Made by a program: the position numbers and the translations under genes. Under the pieces are notes generated by a model. It did no database searches. It had not been told where the DNA came from and worked only from the letters and a program-made list of their open reading frames with translations. A DNA stretch of 64,000 nt from Nageia nagi (lineage: Eukaryota; Pinophyta), in contig JBITNC010000001.1 of NCBI GenBank assembly GCA_050084985.1, positions 58,838,001-58,902,000 of the forward strand, read 5' to 3'. Below, piece after piece: positions 23,821 to 35,560 of this stretch. Positions within the stretch are counted from its first letter, which is position 1; every line of letters begins with the position of its first letter.

Positions 23821-25980
23821 TAAAGGTGTTGCTTGTCCTTGAGTAATGTACTATTTCCTTTCATCATCTAACAACTCCATTTTCAACTTGCACTTAGTCT
23901 AAAGTCATATCAAGAAGAAAAAGTTGATTGTCATGCTCATGAAATCCTTTTTGTGCTAGCACTCGTTAAAAAATTATCCTCTTTTGGTTTGTCCAAACAT
24001 TCCAACCTTTGTAGTCTTGCTATGGAGTCCATAATGGTAAAGGTATGAACCTTAAGCAAATCCATTTAATCTCTTGCTCATTCAATGCCTATGCATAAAG
24101 ACCTACTTTTTTCCATTACAATCCTTAAGCTATAATAAGAATAAGGTTGTCTTTTTCGAAGTGATGAAGACAAGTCACTCCATCTTTTCTTTGAACCAAA
24201 TTAAACATATTTCATTGATGAGACACAAAATTATTAAAACATTTGAAGTACTTTTTTCTATAGCTTAACATGCTTAGCTATTATTGGTGGTTTTCCCTCT
24301 AAATTAAGCATATCTCTCTTGATTTTGTTAACTAGTTTATGCTCTGGCCTGATTATCAATGGTTAGTTGTATTCTAATTCTTCAAATGCTATCATTTATT
24401 TCCCCTTTCAATCTCATTCATTAATATGAGCACAATACTCAAAGCTAAACATCACCAACTAACAAGTTAATATTAAGTCAGTTACTTTGGGTAACAACCA
24501 ACCATACAAATAAAATTCTAACAATAAATTCTTAGTTTCTTTGTTAAAGTGATCAAACACCTTACCAAAGAAGTTGACATCATCAGTTCTAATTTTATGA
24601 GAAGACTTTAACATATCTAATTTGAAAAATGCACTATTTCTCCCTTACCCATAATGCATAAACTCTTGGGGGTGCTCTTCCATATAATAAGTACTAATGA
24701 TGACTCTTATCTCTTCAAATATTTTCTAGATGTTTTATAATTGGATATTCTTGTGATCCTTTTTATCCATCTGATTTTGTGTAAACACCTTAAATTCCTC
24801 AAATTTTGCATTCTATTTGTCAATCTTTTGTTCATATTCCTTCCTCACTTCAATTATTTTCTTTTCATGTTTAGACATAGGAATATAGTGATTTTCATTA
24901 TCAATTAACTCTTCTTTCAAAAGAGAATACTTATCTTAGAGAGGTTTGTTTTCTCTTATTTCTTTTTGTGTTTTCCAATTCTACTTTAGTCTCCTCTAAC
25001 TCCTTACTAACAACTTCTCTTTCTTGATTAGCCTCTTTAATTTTCTTTAAGAAATGTAGTCTTTCAGCTCATGCTTCTAATTCTCTTTGAGATTTTCTTT
25101 ATCCTATAACTTTTGCAATTCATGTTTCAATCTTTCAATTTTGGCAACCTTCTAGCCAATGAAAATACTTAACTCCATATTTCCATTTTTAAGAGCTTCT
25201 AAATCTGAGATATCATTCTTCCCTTTGTAGACTATTTACCCTAAATTTATCTAACTCCATTTAGACTAAACACCCACCCTTAAATAATTTTTGCCTCATT
25301 GTTGCATGAAATTCATTAAATAAAGAACATCTTCACTTCTTACCTCAATGCCAACATCAAGTTCTTCTACATGTTGTCTAGGGCTACCATTATTCCAAAT
25401 GCTATAAGGGCCAAACCTAGTTGGAGTTTGTTCTTTCTCCTTAAGATCAATTTCTTTATGGTTCCCTTCACTTTGTACAAGGCTTTCAATTCTTGGTACT
25501 TCAATTTCATTCCCAAGACTATCATTCTTTGAAGTGGATTCTTTTTTCCTTGAGCTATCTTCATTCTAGTTTGTACTCTATTTAGGACTCTCACTCCTTG
25601 AGTTCTTCTCATTATGATTTTTTACTTATTTAGATTCATATGATTCTTTAGATTACTCTTCCAAATTAATTAGACTTGATTTTCTTAAAGTATCTTTTTC
25701 AATAGAAGCAGATAATCTTTGAGACCTTGTAAATGCTTTATTGTAATTGATTAGGCTTATCTCTTTTTCCCTTTCCTTTGATATTTATCTTGGGATCTAA
25801 CTTTGTTTTTTCATCATATTCAGATGCTTTCCTATAGAATCCATCAACCTTATATACATCCTTAATTTCTTATTAGACTTTTTTAGACTTTTCATTTTCT
25901 TTTCCCTTTTTTTGTTGGCTTTAGTTCTGACTTTCATTTCATCTCTATCTCAGTTTCAAAATTTATAGAACATGAGGGTC
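23821..25980 (-). other. E2 3' region, Lys/Glu-rich remnant
   Basis: Between the extra ORF and the polypurine tract. The minus strand from about 24.8 to 25.95 kb is a run of Lys-, Glu- and Ser-rich codons with stops, the kind of charged, coiled-coil-like sequence that often follows the extra ORF in these elements. No named domain was recognised. 23.83-24.8 kb shows nothing. Confidence 0.45.
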
Positions 25981-26830
25981 CCTTATACTTTACATGGTCC
26001 TCTTCTTGTTCTCTTGAGGTTCATTTTTTGAGGATTTTATTCTTGAATATTTTCCTAGGATCATTTCTATAGTTTTCCTTTCTACTTTCCCTCTTGACTA
26101 CAACTCTAACTCTAAAAATTATTCCCATTGCATAGTAGGGCAAATTTAATTGTAAATTAAACTCTACAATTAACCTAATTAGTCCATGATGAGCTAAGCT
26201 ATTTGCACAAAATTTCTTAAACTCTAGTGACATTACATACAAAGAATTCCTTAGATAGAAAGGAATATTAATATGATAACCATGATGTAGATGAGCCAAT
26301 AGCCTCAGATGGTGTGAAATTACATAAGAAAAGTGTCCTTCACAAGTAAAATAGGAAATGATATGGAATGCTACCTCTCCCCAGTATCTTGGTAGTGAAA
26401 TTCATTTTATTCCTTATTCTCTAAGCTCAATTTTATCTTTTGGCATCTTAAACATCTTCTTGTACTTTGAGGGTTACATTTAAACCATATTTATCCATTT
26501 TATTATAACCTATAGCAATTGTAATGATATCCTTTATGAAATTGATCTACTTTCCTTTTATAACTATATAGTTTGCTTGATAATTTCTAGCAAACTCTTT
26601 TGTAATGTGTAAATCAAACCCATGCAACCTATCTACGAATGTCATCCATCCTATGTTTTTAAATTCTTCAATTGTATTGGGTGAGTTGGAAATGCATGCC
26701 TTGTTAAGAGGTTCATGGCATATGAAGTTTGACATTACAACCCTAAACTTTCAAAACTTGCAAGGGATTCATAAAAAAAAATTTATAGCCAAGACACTAC
26801 AACCAAAGCACTTCACCTAAACACTCGACA
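25981..26830 (-). pseudogene. E2 extra ORF after integrase
   Basis: Minus-strand coding remnant not needed for a basic gypsy element. Motifs: IGWMTFVDRLHGF, then ITKEFARNYQANYIVIKGK near 26.55-26.66 kb, later HHGLIRLIVEFNLQLNLPYY near 26.13-26.19 kb. The W..(8-12)..REF.aN.....v.G pattern resembles the 'putative plant transposon protein' domain seen in additional ORFs of plant Athila/Tat-type elements. The family match is from memory of the pattern and not certain. No membrane protein features of an envelope are visible here. Confidence 0.5.
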
Positions 26831-27340
26831 CCATCATAAGTCACTTTGAACTATTTCTACCTCTAAGATATCATTTTCAACATTGGATATCTTTATGATA
26901 ATGATCTTATGATAATAAAAAGGTTATTCTAAACCTCTCCCCAGTTGAAGATATGACAACAATCTGTAGATGTGAAGAGCAGGATGGTGGAGATGGGGCT
27001 TATGGAACTTCAAATGTATGAAAAATGATTGGAATGATATTTAAATGATGTATGAATGAGACCTTATGCATGTAATGACTTCATGTATTAGAAGGTAATC
27101 AAAGTGAATATAAAATATAAATATATATATTTTATATCTATTTATCTAATACTTGAAAATATAAATTGATGTGCACCAAGGTTGATGTGATAGTTTATCA
27201 ATAAGAAAAAAATTTGTATGATGTTGAATTTTTTTGCTGATGTGTAATTCCATGTTGGCATTATCAGTTTGGTTGGTGACTCATGTTGATGTGGACGTAT
27301 CTTTTGGTTGCTATTTTGCTTGAAATTTCTTGCAATGAAA
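26831..27340. other. E2 spacer between integrase and extra ORF
   Basis: AT-rich, no coding signal; a short TA-rich run at 27.12-27.14 kb. Confidence 0.5.
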
Positions 27341-28690
27341 TAAAATTAGAATGATTTCTCACTGGTTAAGAGTAAGAAATAAGAACATATATGATCTCTT
27401 ATATCATTTTGAAAGAGATGTACAACCACTAGAGATTAGTGAATTGATTGTATCTCATTATTCCTTTTTGTTGAATTATGTAAGTATAATGGGAGTAAGC
27501 TCCACCATGGGGAGATGGGTCTATGTTTGTAGCTTAGCAGTAAACTCATCCTTGGAGATTGGTTTGTTATAGAGTTATAACTCATTTCCATTAGCCATTA
27601 ATGGATATATATGCTCATATATTGTTCTAAGTTTTACTACCCCATTGTTAAATATAGTGTCAAAATCATATTATCCTAGATAGTGGTTCTGTAACTTTCC
27701 TTTGGATTCCATGAATATTGAATCAAATAGTAAGGCCTAGTCACCTAGATGGAATTTCTTTTCCTTAATGAATTTATCATGCTAAGATTTCCTCTAATTT
27801 TGTATAATATTTATGTGTTTAATGTCTATATTTTTGCTTTCATCTAAATCATGGAGTTCATATATCCTTTCTCTTTGTGCTACTGATAAATCAATAACTA
27901 CATCTATAGTAGTCCATTGTGTCTTTATTTAGAATTCAATTGGTACTGCCACTTTTTTTCCATATACAAGATCAAAATATGTGAACCCTCTTATGGTTTT
28001 GCATATTTTTTAGTATACCAAAACCACTTCAAGTAATCTATTTTCCCAATCTTTTCTATGTAGAGCTACTATTTTGGTGAGAATGTTTTCCAATTCCTTA
28101 TTGGTAACCTCTACCTAGCCATTAGCTTGGGGATGGTAAGGTGTTGATTTTTTATATCTGATATTAAATTCCTTAAGCAACTCCTATATCTAATTGGATG
28201 TAAATTATGTTTCCTAATTGATTACCAAATCTCTTGGCACTCCATACCTATTGAATATTTCCTCATATAGGAAGTTTTACAATATTCTCTTGCCTAACAT
28301 GTTTCAATGACCTTACATATACCCACTTTTCACATAATATGTATAGACTAATACATATTCATTTTGATTAGATGATGGATTGATTAAACCTATGAAATAC
28401 ATTCCCCATTTATCAAAGGGTTCAAGTTCTACCTATGGTTGAAGAGCATCTTAGTAGTCTTTGTAGGTTTTCCTCCCCTTTGATGTTGATCATAGTGCTT
28501 AATGTATTCAACTACATCCTTGAATATGGAAGGCCAATAATAACCTACATGTATTACTTAAGTGCTATTCTTTTTTTAGCAAAGTGGCCACCACAAGGCT
28601 CTCATCATGGTAAGCTCATAAATGTCAAATGTTTCATCTTCTTTGATACACCTTTTCAATACATTATCCATCCCTACTTTTAAAAAATAA
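27341..28690 (-). pseudogene. E2 integrase
   Basis: Minus-strand gypsy integrase. The N-terminal H2C2 finger region reads EPCGGHFAKKRIALK and a YYWP-like IGLPYSRM near 28.5-28.6 kb. The core shows KSTPYHPQANG (28.13 kb) followed by VEVTNKELENILTKIV. The C-terminal half shows FDLVYGKKVAVPIEF and, near 27.4-27.8 kb, KKFHLGD, GKLQNHYLG and NNGVVKLRT, the conserved W-L-G-P-Y end with changes. Several stops and shifts. Confidence 0.85.
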
Positions 28691-29330
28691 CCTCCAATCC
28701 AACTAAAGGATGAAATTTTCCTAATAAGTTTAGATTTATCTTTTGAAGTGAAATGATTAGGCAGTTTACCAGCTACTACGTAGTTTGCAATATTAGCAAA
28801 CCAAGGTGTTTGTGTAGTTAGAGCAAAGAGGTGTTCATATGGAAAGTAGTCATCCATAAATTCATCTTCTACCTGATGTGAAACCCTTGATAGAAAATCT
28901 ACCACTAAATTATCCTTTCTTGGTTTTTCTACTATCTATACATCAAATTATTGTAGAAGTAGAGCCATCTAATTATCCTACCATTCAAAATGGGTTTATT
29001 CATTAAATAAATAATGGCAAAGTGATCAATGTGCAGAACATAGAGTAACATGTTATGTAGGGTCAAAATTTGTTGATTGAATGAATTACTACCAAGAACT
29101 CCTTTTCTATCATTGTGTAGTTTAGCTCAAAACCCTTCAACTTTTGCTTATATAATATATAGTATGATAATGTTGTATTCCTTTTGTCCTAGCACTACCC
29201 CTATGGTTGTATCTGAAACACCAATATATAGGTGGAATGGGAGCTTCCAATTAGGTCCTTGCAATACTAGTGTGGTGATCAAACTCTCCTTAAATGATTC
29301 AAATACCTTTTGACATGTAGGTGTCCAATT
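28691..29330 (-). pseudogene. E2 RNase H
   Basis: Follows RT. The clearest end motif is KPRKDNLVVDFLSRVSH near 28.88-28.93 kb (usual K-G-x-D-N-x-V-A-D-x-L-S-R). An open frame from 28905 down to 28576 runs from this motif through the linker into the integrase finger. Upstream, YIGVSDTTIG-like sequence near 29.2 kb matches the start of the gypsy RNase H, but frames shift. Confidence 0.75.
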
Positions 29331-30300
29331 GAACTCATTTTCTTTGGTTAAATGATCAAATAATGGTGCTACTATCTTGCAAAGTCCTTCACAAACCTCC
29401 TATAATAACCTACATGGCCAAGGAAACTCCTCACCTCTTTTACCATCTCAAGAGGTGGTAGTTGTTGTATTAATTCAATTTTCTTTGTGTCAACCTTTAG
29501 TCCTTAGGATGAAACATGATGGCCATTCCTTCTATTATCATTAAATGGTATTTCTCATTACTTAATGAGAGATTGGTATGCTTGCATCTCTTTAGTACCT
29601 TTTATAAAGTTTTCAAAGCTTCATCAAATGTCTCACAAAATTAGTTAATTCATCCATGTAGACTTAAAAAAAATCTAATAAATCATAGAATATACTCAAA
29701 ATAGCTCTATGAAATGTTATAGGTGCTTTGCATAGGCCAAAGGGTAGAACTCTATATGCCTAGGTGCCCCATGGGCATGCAAAGGTGGTCTTTTCCTGGT
29801 TTGATTTAGCAACTTGGATCTAATTATATCCATTAAAACCATCTAGTAAGGAAAAATACTTCTTACTTAAGAGGTTTTTTCAAACTTGGTCAATGTATGG
29901 CAAACAGAAATGATCTTTCCTGGTTGCTTGAGTTCAATTCCTTGTAATCAATGCATATTATCCACTTTCCATTCTTCTTGGGCACTACTACCAATGGATA
30001 TACCCATTCATTTTTAGATATATGATATATGAAACCAACCTCCAAAACTTTCTATATTTCTTCCTTTACTATCTCTATCATGGTTGGGTTTAGCTTTCTA
30101 GCTAGTTGCTATACTAGTTTAGCACTATCTTGCATTTAGATGTGATGAGTGCACACCTGAGGACTAATGTCATGCATATCATGATAATTCCATGTAAAGG
30201 AATTATTTTTCTTAATCAATATGTCAAGAAACTACTTTCCCTCTTCTATTGATAATTTATTATTAATATTCAGTTTCTTCCTTAGCAAAAACTCCACAAT
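29331..30300 (-). pseudogene. E2 reverse transcriptase
   Basis: Minus-strand RT. VVVPKKNGKWIICIDYKELN near 29.94-30.0 kb is the first finger block; FLFAIH.P, KGTYIIS-like and a PMGHLG.-type block follow near 29.75-29.9 kb, and the FCETFDEALKTL..VLKRC block is at 29.6 kb. The active-site YxDD is not readable in one frame near 29.65 kb, where the sequence has frame breaks. Confidence 0.85.
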
Positions 30301-31228
30301 CTTTTCAAGAAGTTGAGCTTCCTTTAATTCTAACAAGGCTCATCATCTCTTTCTTAGAATATAGGGATGAATGAATGGCATAAATTTCCAAATGGAGATA
30401 AGTAATATAATTATATGCCATTCTAACACATTATCTTCATCATTCTCTTATATGAAAGGCCTTTGATCTAAATTGAGTACTGGAAGAATTGAGTTGTCAT
30501 TGTTTGTCTGATCAACCCATAAGGTATTTTTTGCACTTATCAATTTTATTAAGAGTATATGATTAAATGTTTTGTATATTATTTATTTGAAATTGATATT
30601 TTTATTATCTTGCACTCAATATATGCATCTACTATAGCTAACCAAGGTATTCCAAGTATCATTGGATATCTTGCCATGTTTGATTTGATCTTGATAACCA
30701 TGAAGTCCACTAGATAGTAGAATGAATCTACTACTATAAGTAAATCCTATACTACACCATATGGTACAATGGTAGACCTATCTACTAGTTGGAGAACTGT
30801 ACTAGTAGGTCTAAATTTAGTACATCCAATTTTTTTCATGGTCTCATAAGTCATTAAATTAATAACAACTCCTAGATCCACTAGTATATTTGATATACAA
30901 TTATTTCTATTGTGACAGTAACTAGGGGACTTCCAAGATCACCATACTTAGGGACTATTATATTTCCTAACATGAGTTTTGCTAACTTTCCTACTACATG
31001 TATGGTCTTAGGATCTTGTTTCTTTCTCCTTGGCTTTCTGGTGGATACATTTTTACTGCTTTTTGCATAAATGAGAACATATTTTAAATCTTGTAGTAAA
31101 GGTATTTTAACACAAATATTTTTTAATTCATCCATTATGTCAAATTTTGGCTCAAGCAGTCATTTTTAATACTTTTGCTACCTCTAGAAGTTTAAGAAAA
31201 GGTGGATTAGTACCTTGTTGTTGCATCT
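30301..31228 (-). pseudogene. E2 protease and gag-protease junction
   Basis: From the E3 insertion, the minus strand reads FMDELKNICVKIPLLQDLKY and LIYAKSSKN, then PKYGDLGSPLVTVTI, the segment before retropepsin in Athila-like elements. The protease follows near 30.6-30.88 kb: LVDLGVVINLM (catalytic D-x-G kept as DLG), GCTKFRPTSTVLQLVDRS and PMILGIPWLA. This is one of the best preserved coding stretches of E2. Confidence 0.85.
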
Positions 31229-31233
31229 CCTAA
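31229..31233. repeat. E3 target-site duplication, left copy
   Basis: CCTAA, identical to 39883-39887. Confidence 0.9.
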
Positions 31234-31709
31234 TGAAGGAACTAACACTAACAAGATAATTTAATAAAAAAAGATCACATGAAAGCTCTCATTCACATCT
31301 AACAAACTCACAAATAAGACAATCTCACAAAGTAACTCAAGATGTAAAGTGGTTCCTCCATCTAAGTGTACATCCGCTAACTAGATCTTTACTTTAATCA
31401 CAAATACAACTCTCTTTCCAATTAAGCATTTTTCCTTCAAACTTCACTTAATTGGTGTATGATCACAAAGAGGGAGCCTTCTATTTATAGGCCAAAATCC
31501 CTCTTTGGATCACCCTTTTATCCAATGCACAAAATCATGACATGCACATCCTTTTACCCAAGGGGAATGCTAATGACATGGAGTGTAGGACAAATTTATT
31601 ATCATATTCACTAAAATACTTAAGGTATCAAATGATATCCTTAAGTATTAGTCAATTTACATAGAATATTTAATACAATCTTTACAATAATGCATTATAC
31701 ATTCCAACA
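31234..31709 (-). repeat. E3 3' LTR
   Basis: About 476 bp; plus-strand edges TGAAGGAACT and CATTCCAACA. Compared with the other LTR it lacks a short stretch near 31.43 kb. Confidence 0.95.
31481..31490 (-). promoter_or_regulatory. TATA box in E3 3' LTR
   Basis: CTATAAATAG on the minus strand, at the same place in all three LTRs of this family (39653-39662 and 60324-60333). Confidence 0.6.
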
Positions 31710-31718
31710 CTTCCCCTT
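31710..31718 (-). other. E3 polypurine tract
   Basis: The minus strand reads AAGGGGAAG directly before the LTR start TGTTGGAATG. Confidence 0.8.
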
Positions 31719-32640
31719 AATGCAATATTGGGATAGAGCGAGTAAGAGAGAAGAAGAAAGAAAGTAAGAGAGTTCTCATCCAAATAGATACAATGGAGAT
31801 GAGAACTTTTTACATATTTGTGAAGCAAAGAAGATCTAGTTTGAGATTCACTACGTTTCCAAATACAATCATTAACCATAACTAGTTTCAATGTACATGA
31901 AGTAGTCATCCAACTGGAAGTCATGAAGAGTCTCCAAGAGCTTGCATACTTGAGATAAGTAACCTACAATCTCAAAGGAACCTGCAAGTCATAAGTAGCT
32001 CAAATAACAAGATCAATTAGATGCATCAAATTTATATCAACAAGGATAGATGAATCACACAAATGCCATCATGAACTAATCAATGGTGCACTATAAGTCA
32101 TCATGAAGATGCCATGCCAAAAACTTATAGTCACTTGCTATATATAAAACATGTGTTGATTATCATTACAAAATAGAGCATGCACATATGAGTTTCTCAA
32201 ATATGGATAACTTAATAGTGCCAAAGGACACATAAGAGTTCCTCACATATGGATAACTGAATAGTGCTAGATTGATCAAAAAATAAAGTATGCACATACG
32301 AGTTCCTCACATATGGATAACTAAACAATGCTAAAAGACATATAAGAGTTCCTCACATATGGATAACTAAACAATGCTAGATTACCAAAAAATAGAGTAT
32401 GCACATACAAGTTCTTCACATATGGATAATTGAATAGTTCCAAAAGACACATAATAATTCCTCACACATGGATAAATAAAAAGTGCAAAATTGCCAATTT
32501 GTACAAGTTTCTCATGTAGAGCAAACTTACCATGAAGGTGTACAATAAAATCAACACTATATAGCACAAAATCCTCCTGGGGTGAAGTTGTCATCATAAA
32601 TATGAATTCAACATAAGAATTCAAACTTCACTCCCCCTTG
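31719..32640 (-). other. E3 3' untranslated region
   Basis: Noncoding stretch between RNase H and the polypurine tract. It holds a 109-bp tandem repeat at 32170-32490 (separate entry). Two short open frames on the minus strand here show no domain. Confidence 0.6.
32170..32490 (-). repeat. 109-bp higher-order tandem repeat
   Basis: The core GTTCCTCACATATGGATAACT occurs six times, starting near 32191, 32235, 32300, 32345, 32409 and 32456. Spacing alternates between about 44 and 65 bp, so two cores form a 109-bp unit: 32191-32299, 32300-32408 and a partial third from 32409. The first core has decayed (AGTTTCTCAAATATGG). Confidence 0.9.
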
Positions 32641-33180
32641 AGGGTAATTGCACCAACCCTATAGCATCCCTTAGCTTACAAATTGAGCTTCTAAGAGGGG
32701 CTTGGTGAATAAATTAGTAGAGTTCAAGGTGGATGGACAATACTCCAGGTATATGATGCCATCAAGAACTTTCTCCTTGATAAAATGGGCATGGATTTTC
32801 ACATATTTTATTCTCTAATAGAACACTAAATTCTTAGCCAAAGAAATAGCTGACTAATTCTTTGAAGAGATCAAAGATGAGCCAGCTTGCTCATACCTAA
32901 TTTCTTTCAAAATATGCCTTAGTGAAATGGCTTCCTGGGCTACAACAGACATGGTATCATATTTAGCTTCTATGGTGGAAAGAGAAATAGTAATTTATTC
33001 TTATAAGCCCAAGAGATAGCATCTAAACCAATGCTAAACACATACATAGAGGTTGACTTCCTATCATCTCTATCTCCCCCATAGTCAGAATTTGAGAATC
33101 TAGAGAGAACAAATGAGGGCAACTTGAAATACTTGAGAGTAAGATCCTTAGTCCCTATAACATACCTCAAAATTTACTTA
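32641..33180 (-). pseudogene. E3 RNase H
   Basis: Minus strand: LKYFKLPSFVLSRFSNSDYGGDRDDRKSTS is split here as SNSDYGGDRDDRKSTSMYVF (copia D-x-D/E-W-x-x-x-x-x-x-R-K-S-T-S block) and DAISWAYKNK (usual ISWxSKKQ). The later catalytic part is broken by stops near 32.95 kb. Confidence 0.85.
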
Positions 33181-33965
33181 ACAACATTGAGGTGCTCAAC
33201 ATAAAGTTTTTACATGAATTATGCCATTAAATTCACTATAAAGGTAATATCTGGCCTAGATATAGTCAAATACAAAAGACTACCAATTAATTGCTTATAA
33301 GCTATAGCATCAGCTAACTAAGAGTTGGAGCTTACAAAAATAATGATTCTAGGAGAGATTGGGATTGCAACATATTTACACTCCTTCATTCCAAACTTCT
33401 AGAAGATGTCTGATATATACATAGATTGACTGAGGTAAGTACAATCCTTGTATTGATACACTTGCATTCAATCAATCATTTCAAATATTGCCTTAAGTTT
33501 GGATATGCACTCTTGAATGATTTCATTATTGTTTCCAATAATTAAAATATCATCCACATAAAGGAGAATCAATACCATGTCTTTTACTTAATTGAGCACA
33601 TATAGATCGAAGTTAAAAAAACACTTGGAGAATCCAATGTTTATAAAGTACCCTAAAATCTTTTTATACCAAGCTCAAGGTGCTTGCTTAAGTCCATACA
33701 AAGACTTCTTTAGATTGCACACAAAAGACTCTTTAACTTCCATAATAAACCTTTTGGTTGATTCAGGAAGATTTCCACATCAAGTCACCATTGAGAAATG
33801 CACTTTTGATATCAAGTTGAAAAACTTTCCATCCTTGAGCTGCAAAAAGAGTAAGAATAACTCTCACAATAGGCATATTTTCCATGGGAGAAAAGTTTTC
33901 TTCATAATCTACATCATATTTCTAAGCAAAACCTTTAGCTACTAATCTTACCTTTATTTCTCAAT
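33181..33965 (-). pseudogene. E3 reverse transcriptase
   Basis: Minus-strand copia RT. VDYEENFSPMENMPIVRVIL, then FAAQGWKVFQLDIKSAFLNG at 33.80-33.95 kb; a shifted C-x-L-x-x-S-L-Y-G-L-K region near 33.7 kb; then the active site LLYVDDILIIGN at 33.54-33.58 kb, intact; then YKQLIGSLLYLTISRPDI near 33.26 kb. The frame shifts near 33.73 kb. An open frame on the plus strand over 33592-33945 is only its shadow. Confidence 0.92.
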
Positions 33966-35250
33966 ATCTCCAATTAAATTGAACTTGATCTTGTAGATCC
34001 ACTTATTACCAATCACATTCTTATCATTGGGATAAAGAACCAAGTCCCAAGTTTTATTTTTCATAAGCACCTCATACTCCACTTTCATAGCTTCCATCTA
34101 GCACTTGTGCTTAGAAACTTCTTTGAAAGTTGAGGGCTCATGGTTTTATCAATCTTGGTAATTAAGGATTTGTTCAAGGTCATGCTCCTTGTTACCCTTT
34201 GTGTTAGAGAATTTTATTCCTATGGTGACTTATCTATATCAATATCCAACTAGCTAGGAGCAACTAAAGAGTCCTTTGGATCATCAACATCCTCATTAGA
34301 AGTAGGTTCTTAAAAATTTCATTGAACTTTACATCCCTTGAAATAAATACTACTTTATAGGTTGAAGAGTAGATCCTGTAGCCTCTATGCTAATTGTCAT
34401 AACCCACAAAGATGCATTTTTTAGCTTTTTTGTTCAACTTCTTTTTCTTAAAAATAATGTAGGAAATGCTTCATAACCAAACACCCTAAAGTGAGAAATG
34501 TTAGGTTTCTTTCTGACCATGCCTCAAAAGGAGTTTTTCTCTAAATAGATTTTATGGGACACCTATTCAAGGTGTAAATAGTAGTGCTCACAGCTTCACT
34601 CACAAGAATTTAGAAAGATTACCCAACATGCATCTATCCATCTCTAATATTATTTTATTTTTCTTTTTGACAACACCATTCTGCTAAGGAGTGTATGGAA
34701 TTGTAAACTACCTCTTGATTCCATACTTAGCACAATAGTTATTGAACTCATTACTTTATATTCTTCCCTATTATCTGATCTCAACATCTTGATTTTAAGA
34801 TTAGTTTTATTCTTAACAAAGGCCTTGAAAACCTTAAAACTCTTAAAATGTTTGATCCTTGTGCTCAAGTAGATACCCAAAGGTCATCCTACTAAAGTCA
34901 TCAATGAAGGTCAAGGTGTAAGATGCTCCTCTAAGCAACTTAGTTTGAAATAGATCCATCAAATTTGAATGCATAAGTTGAAGAGGTTGAGATGCTCTTG
35001 TTGCTTTACCTTTTTCAAATTTTTATCTATGCATCTTGCCAAGAATGCACTTCTCGTATAGGCCAACCAAAGGAGAAATTGAAGGCAAACCTTCCACAAA
35101 TTTTTGGTCTTTCATGACTTGAATACTCTTGTGATTAAGGTGCCCTAAATGATGATGCCGAGATTATCTTTAGAACACACATTAGAAGCAAGATATATCT
35201 TGATGGTACTTAATCCACAATGTAGAGGTTATCTTTCACTGATCCTTTAA
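33966..35250 (-). pseudogene. E3 gag-pre-integrase and integrase
   Basis: HHLGHLNHKSIQVMKDQ and a Cys segment (EKCILGK, first Cys lost) near 35.05-35.17 kb give the zinc-binding pre-integrase domain. The catalytic core shows TLTFIDDFSRMTFGYLL (first Asp) near 34.9 kb and KMLRSDNREEY (second Asp) near 34.77 kb; the region of the final Glu is frameshifted near 34.67 kb. The C-terminal part near 34.5 kb matches P-x-E-A-W-S of copia integrases. Confidence 0.88.
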
Positions 35251-35560
35251 CCAAAGTGGCAAGTCCTTTCTTAATGCATCAAGATTATGAGTTGAACTCA
35301 AAAGAGTACCCATTTCTAGCAACTTGGATCACAAAGAAAAGGTTCATCCTTAACTTAGGAACATAGAGAACATTTTTAAGAACTTTCCATGAATTAGCAC
35401 ACTCCTAATTCCTTGGAATTCAAGGGTAGAGTTATCACCTATAAAAACCACATCCTTATTATACTTGTGAAAGTTCTTAAATTTTTCCTTTTCAAAGAAT
35501 AGGTGATTAGTGCAACCAAAGTCAACAATCATTTAGCTAAAAAAGAGCGAGACATGGAGT
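35251..35560 (-). pseudogene. E3 protease
   Basis: Copia protease with MIVDFGCTNHLFFEKEKF at 35.47-35.53 kb, where the family reads W-x-x-D-S-G-x-(T/S)-x-H-M. The catalytic Asp is kept but the S of D-S-G is F. FIGDNSTLEFQGIRSV follows (usual V-x-x-G-x-G-x-V), up to the stop near 35350. Confidence 0.85.

Noticed and set aside
24074-24268. 64-codon plus-strand open frame
   Set aside because: Inside the E2 3' region, no start context, domain or conservation visible.
31234-31709. Solo LTR
   Set aside because: The second LTR at 39381-39882, the primer site, the polypurine tract and the shared CCTAA show it is the 3' LTR of a full element.
32170-32490. CRISPR-like array
   Set aside because: Plant retrotransposon context, repeats are degenerate and the 'spacers' are themselves repeated with a 109-bp period.
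33592-33945. 117-codon plus-strand open frame
   Set aside because: Shadow of the E3 reverse transcriptase on the opposite strand.
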